Source of the DNA: Rhodohalobacter halophilus
GTDB lineage: Bacteria; Bacteroidota; Rhodothermia; Balneolales; Balneolaceae
NCBI RefSeq assembly: GCF_001715195.1
Contig: NZ_MDWE01000007.1
Span: 62,001-126,000 of the forward strand
DNA: 64,000 nt
Direction of reading: 5' to 3'
Positions 63,892 through 64,000 of the stretch are shown one piece after another. Every line of letters starts with the position of its first letter. The first letter of the stretch is position 1. A program made the position numbers and the translations under genes. The notes beneath the pieces are model-generated. The model was not told the origin of the DNA. It saw only the letters and a list, made by a program, of their open reading frames with translations, and searched no databases.

Positions 63892-64000
63892 TTATTCGCC
63901 GCTACCGTTTACAGCTGTGAGTGACACTGTATCTATAACGGTTGTGTCGGGTGCCATCACTTCAATTCCTGAAATCACTTCAATATTGTATTCAGTTGTG
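63892..64000 (-). CDS. Partial CDS, C-terminal 35 residues, unidentified
   Basis: The minus strand is open from the window edge to a TAA at 63894-63892, followed by a good terminator, so this is the end of a real gene. The 35 visible residues are Thr/Val/Ile-rich with beta character (NIEVISGIEVMAPDTTVIDT) and end in a short Gly/Ser tail. Too little is present to name a family; an extracytoplasmic beta-rich protein is possible. Confidence 0.6.
   Translation of the reverse strand, partial: TTEYNIEVISGIEVMAPDTTVIDTVSLTAVNGSGE

Overview
The window reads as chromosomal DNA of a Bacteroidota/Balneolota-like bacterium (an inference, not a database match). The evidence is a set of promoters of the TTG...TAnnTTTG type used in that group, few strong Shine-Dalgarno sites, dispersed CCCCTCC...GGAGGGG palindromes between genes, and a gene set typical of free-living members: EpsC-type serine acetyltransferase, CNNM/CorC protein, UPF0182 membrane protein, O-succinylhomoserine sulfhydrylase, an arsenosugar pair, and complete histidine and leucine/isoleucine/valine clusters. 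I see no rRNA, tRNA, insertion sequence, phage gene or CRISPR array.

Layout. 0-10.7 kb: cysE, a secreted Xaa-Pro peptidase, mscL, a CBS-domain site-2 protease, fabF, a UPF0182 protein, two small membrane proteins (one a 52-residue zinc-ribbon protein) and pdxB. 10.8-19.3 kb: a pyrimidine-nucleoside phosphorylase, then a tight seven-gene run (pspA, two coiled-coil unknowns, enoyl-CoA hydratase, CNNM/CorC protein, AAA ATPase, pheA). 19.4-29.2 kb: a signalling island with a nine-PAS histidine kinase, a NarL-type regulator, a receiver-like protein lacking the usual lysine, a PAS kinase with a decayed ATP-binding domain, a CheY-like protein, a GAF kinase and a cupin. 29.3-36.8 kb: an outer-membrane protein, relA/spoT, an HU-like protein, ruvX-def-fmt, an ankyrin protein and gapA. 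36.9-42.2 kb: a secreted GH13 amylase, metZ, an OsmC protein and an arsenosugar pair. 42.3-54.3 kb: ilvBN-ilvC-cimA-leuACDB on the minus strand, with ilvD divergent. 54.5-63.6 kb: a DinB-like protein, an AbgT transporter and hisGDCBHAFE on the minus strand. The last 109 bases are the end of an unidentified gene.

The most interesting content is not in the large genes. Both amino-acid operons begin with an unannotated leader peptide. The ilv operon has a 58-codon leader with 32 Ile/Leu/Val codons. It is followed by three RNA segments that can pair in two mutually exclusive ways, the last lying just before the ilvB start and having no U-tract. This suggests an attenuator acting on translation or through Rho. 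The his operon has a 27-codon leader with eight His codons, a consensus promoter so close that the leader mRNA may be leaderless, and a C-rich, G-poor stretch before hisG. LeuA in the same window lacks the C-terminal leucine-sensing domain, which fits control at the leader.

The biosynthetic genes combine sensibly. CimA supplies citramalate, which LeuCD and LeuB convert to 2-oxobutyrate, so IlvBN/IlvC/IlvD can make isoleucine without threonine deaminase. No branched-chain aminotransferase is present. The his cluster lacks hisI, and HisB carries an N-terminal region resembling a phosphatase domain without catalytic aspartates, so phosphoribosyl-AMP cyclohydrolase and histidinol phosphatase must lie elsewhere.
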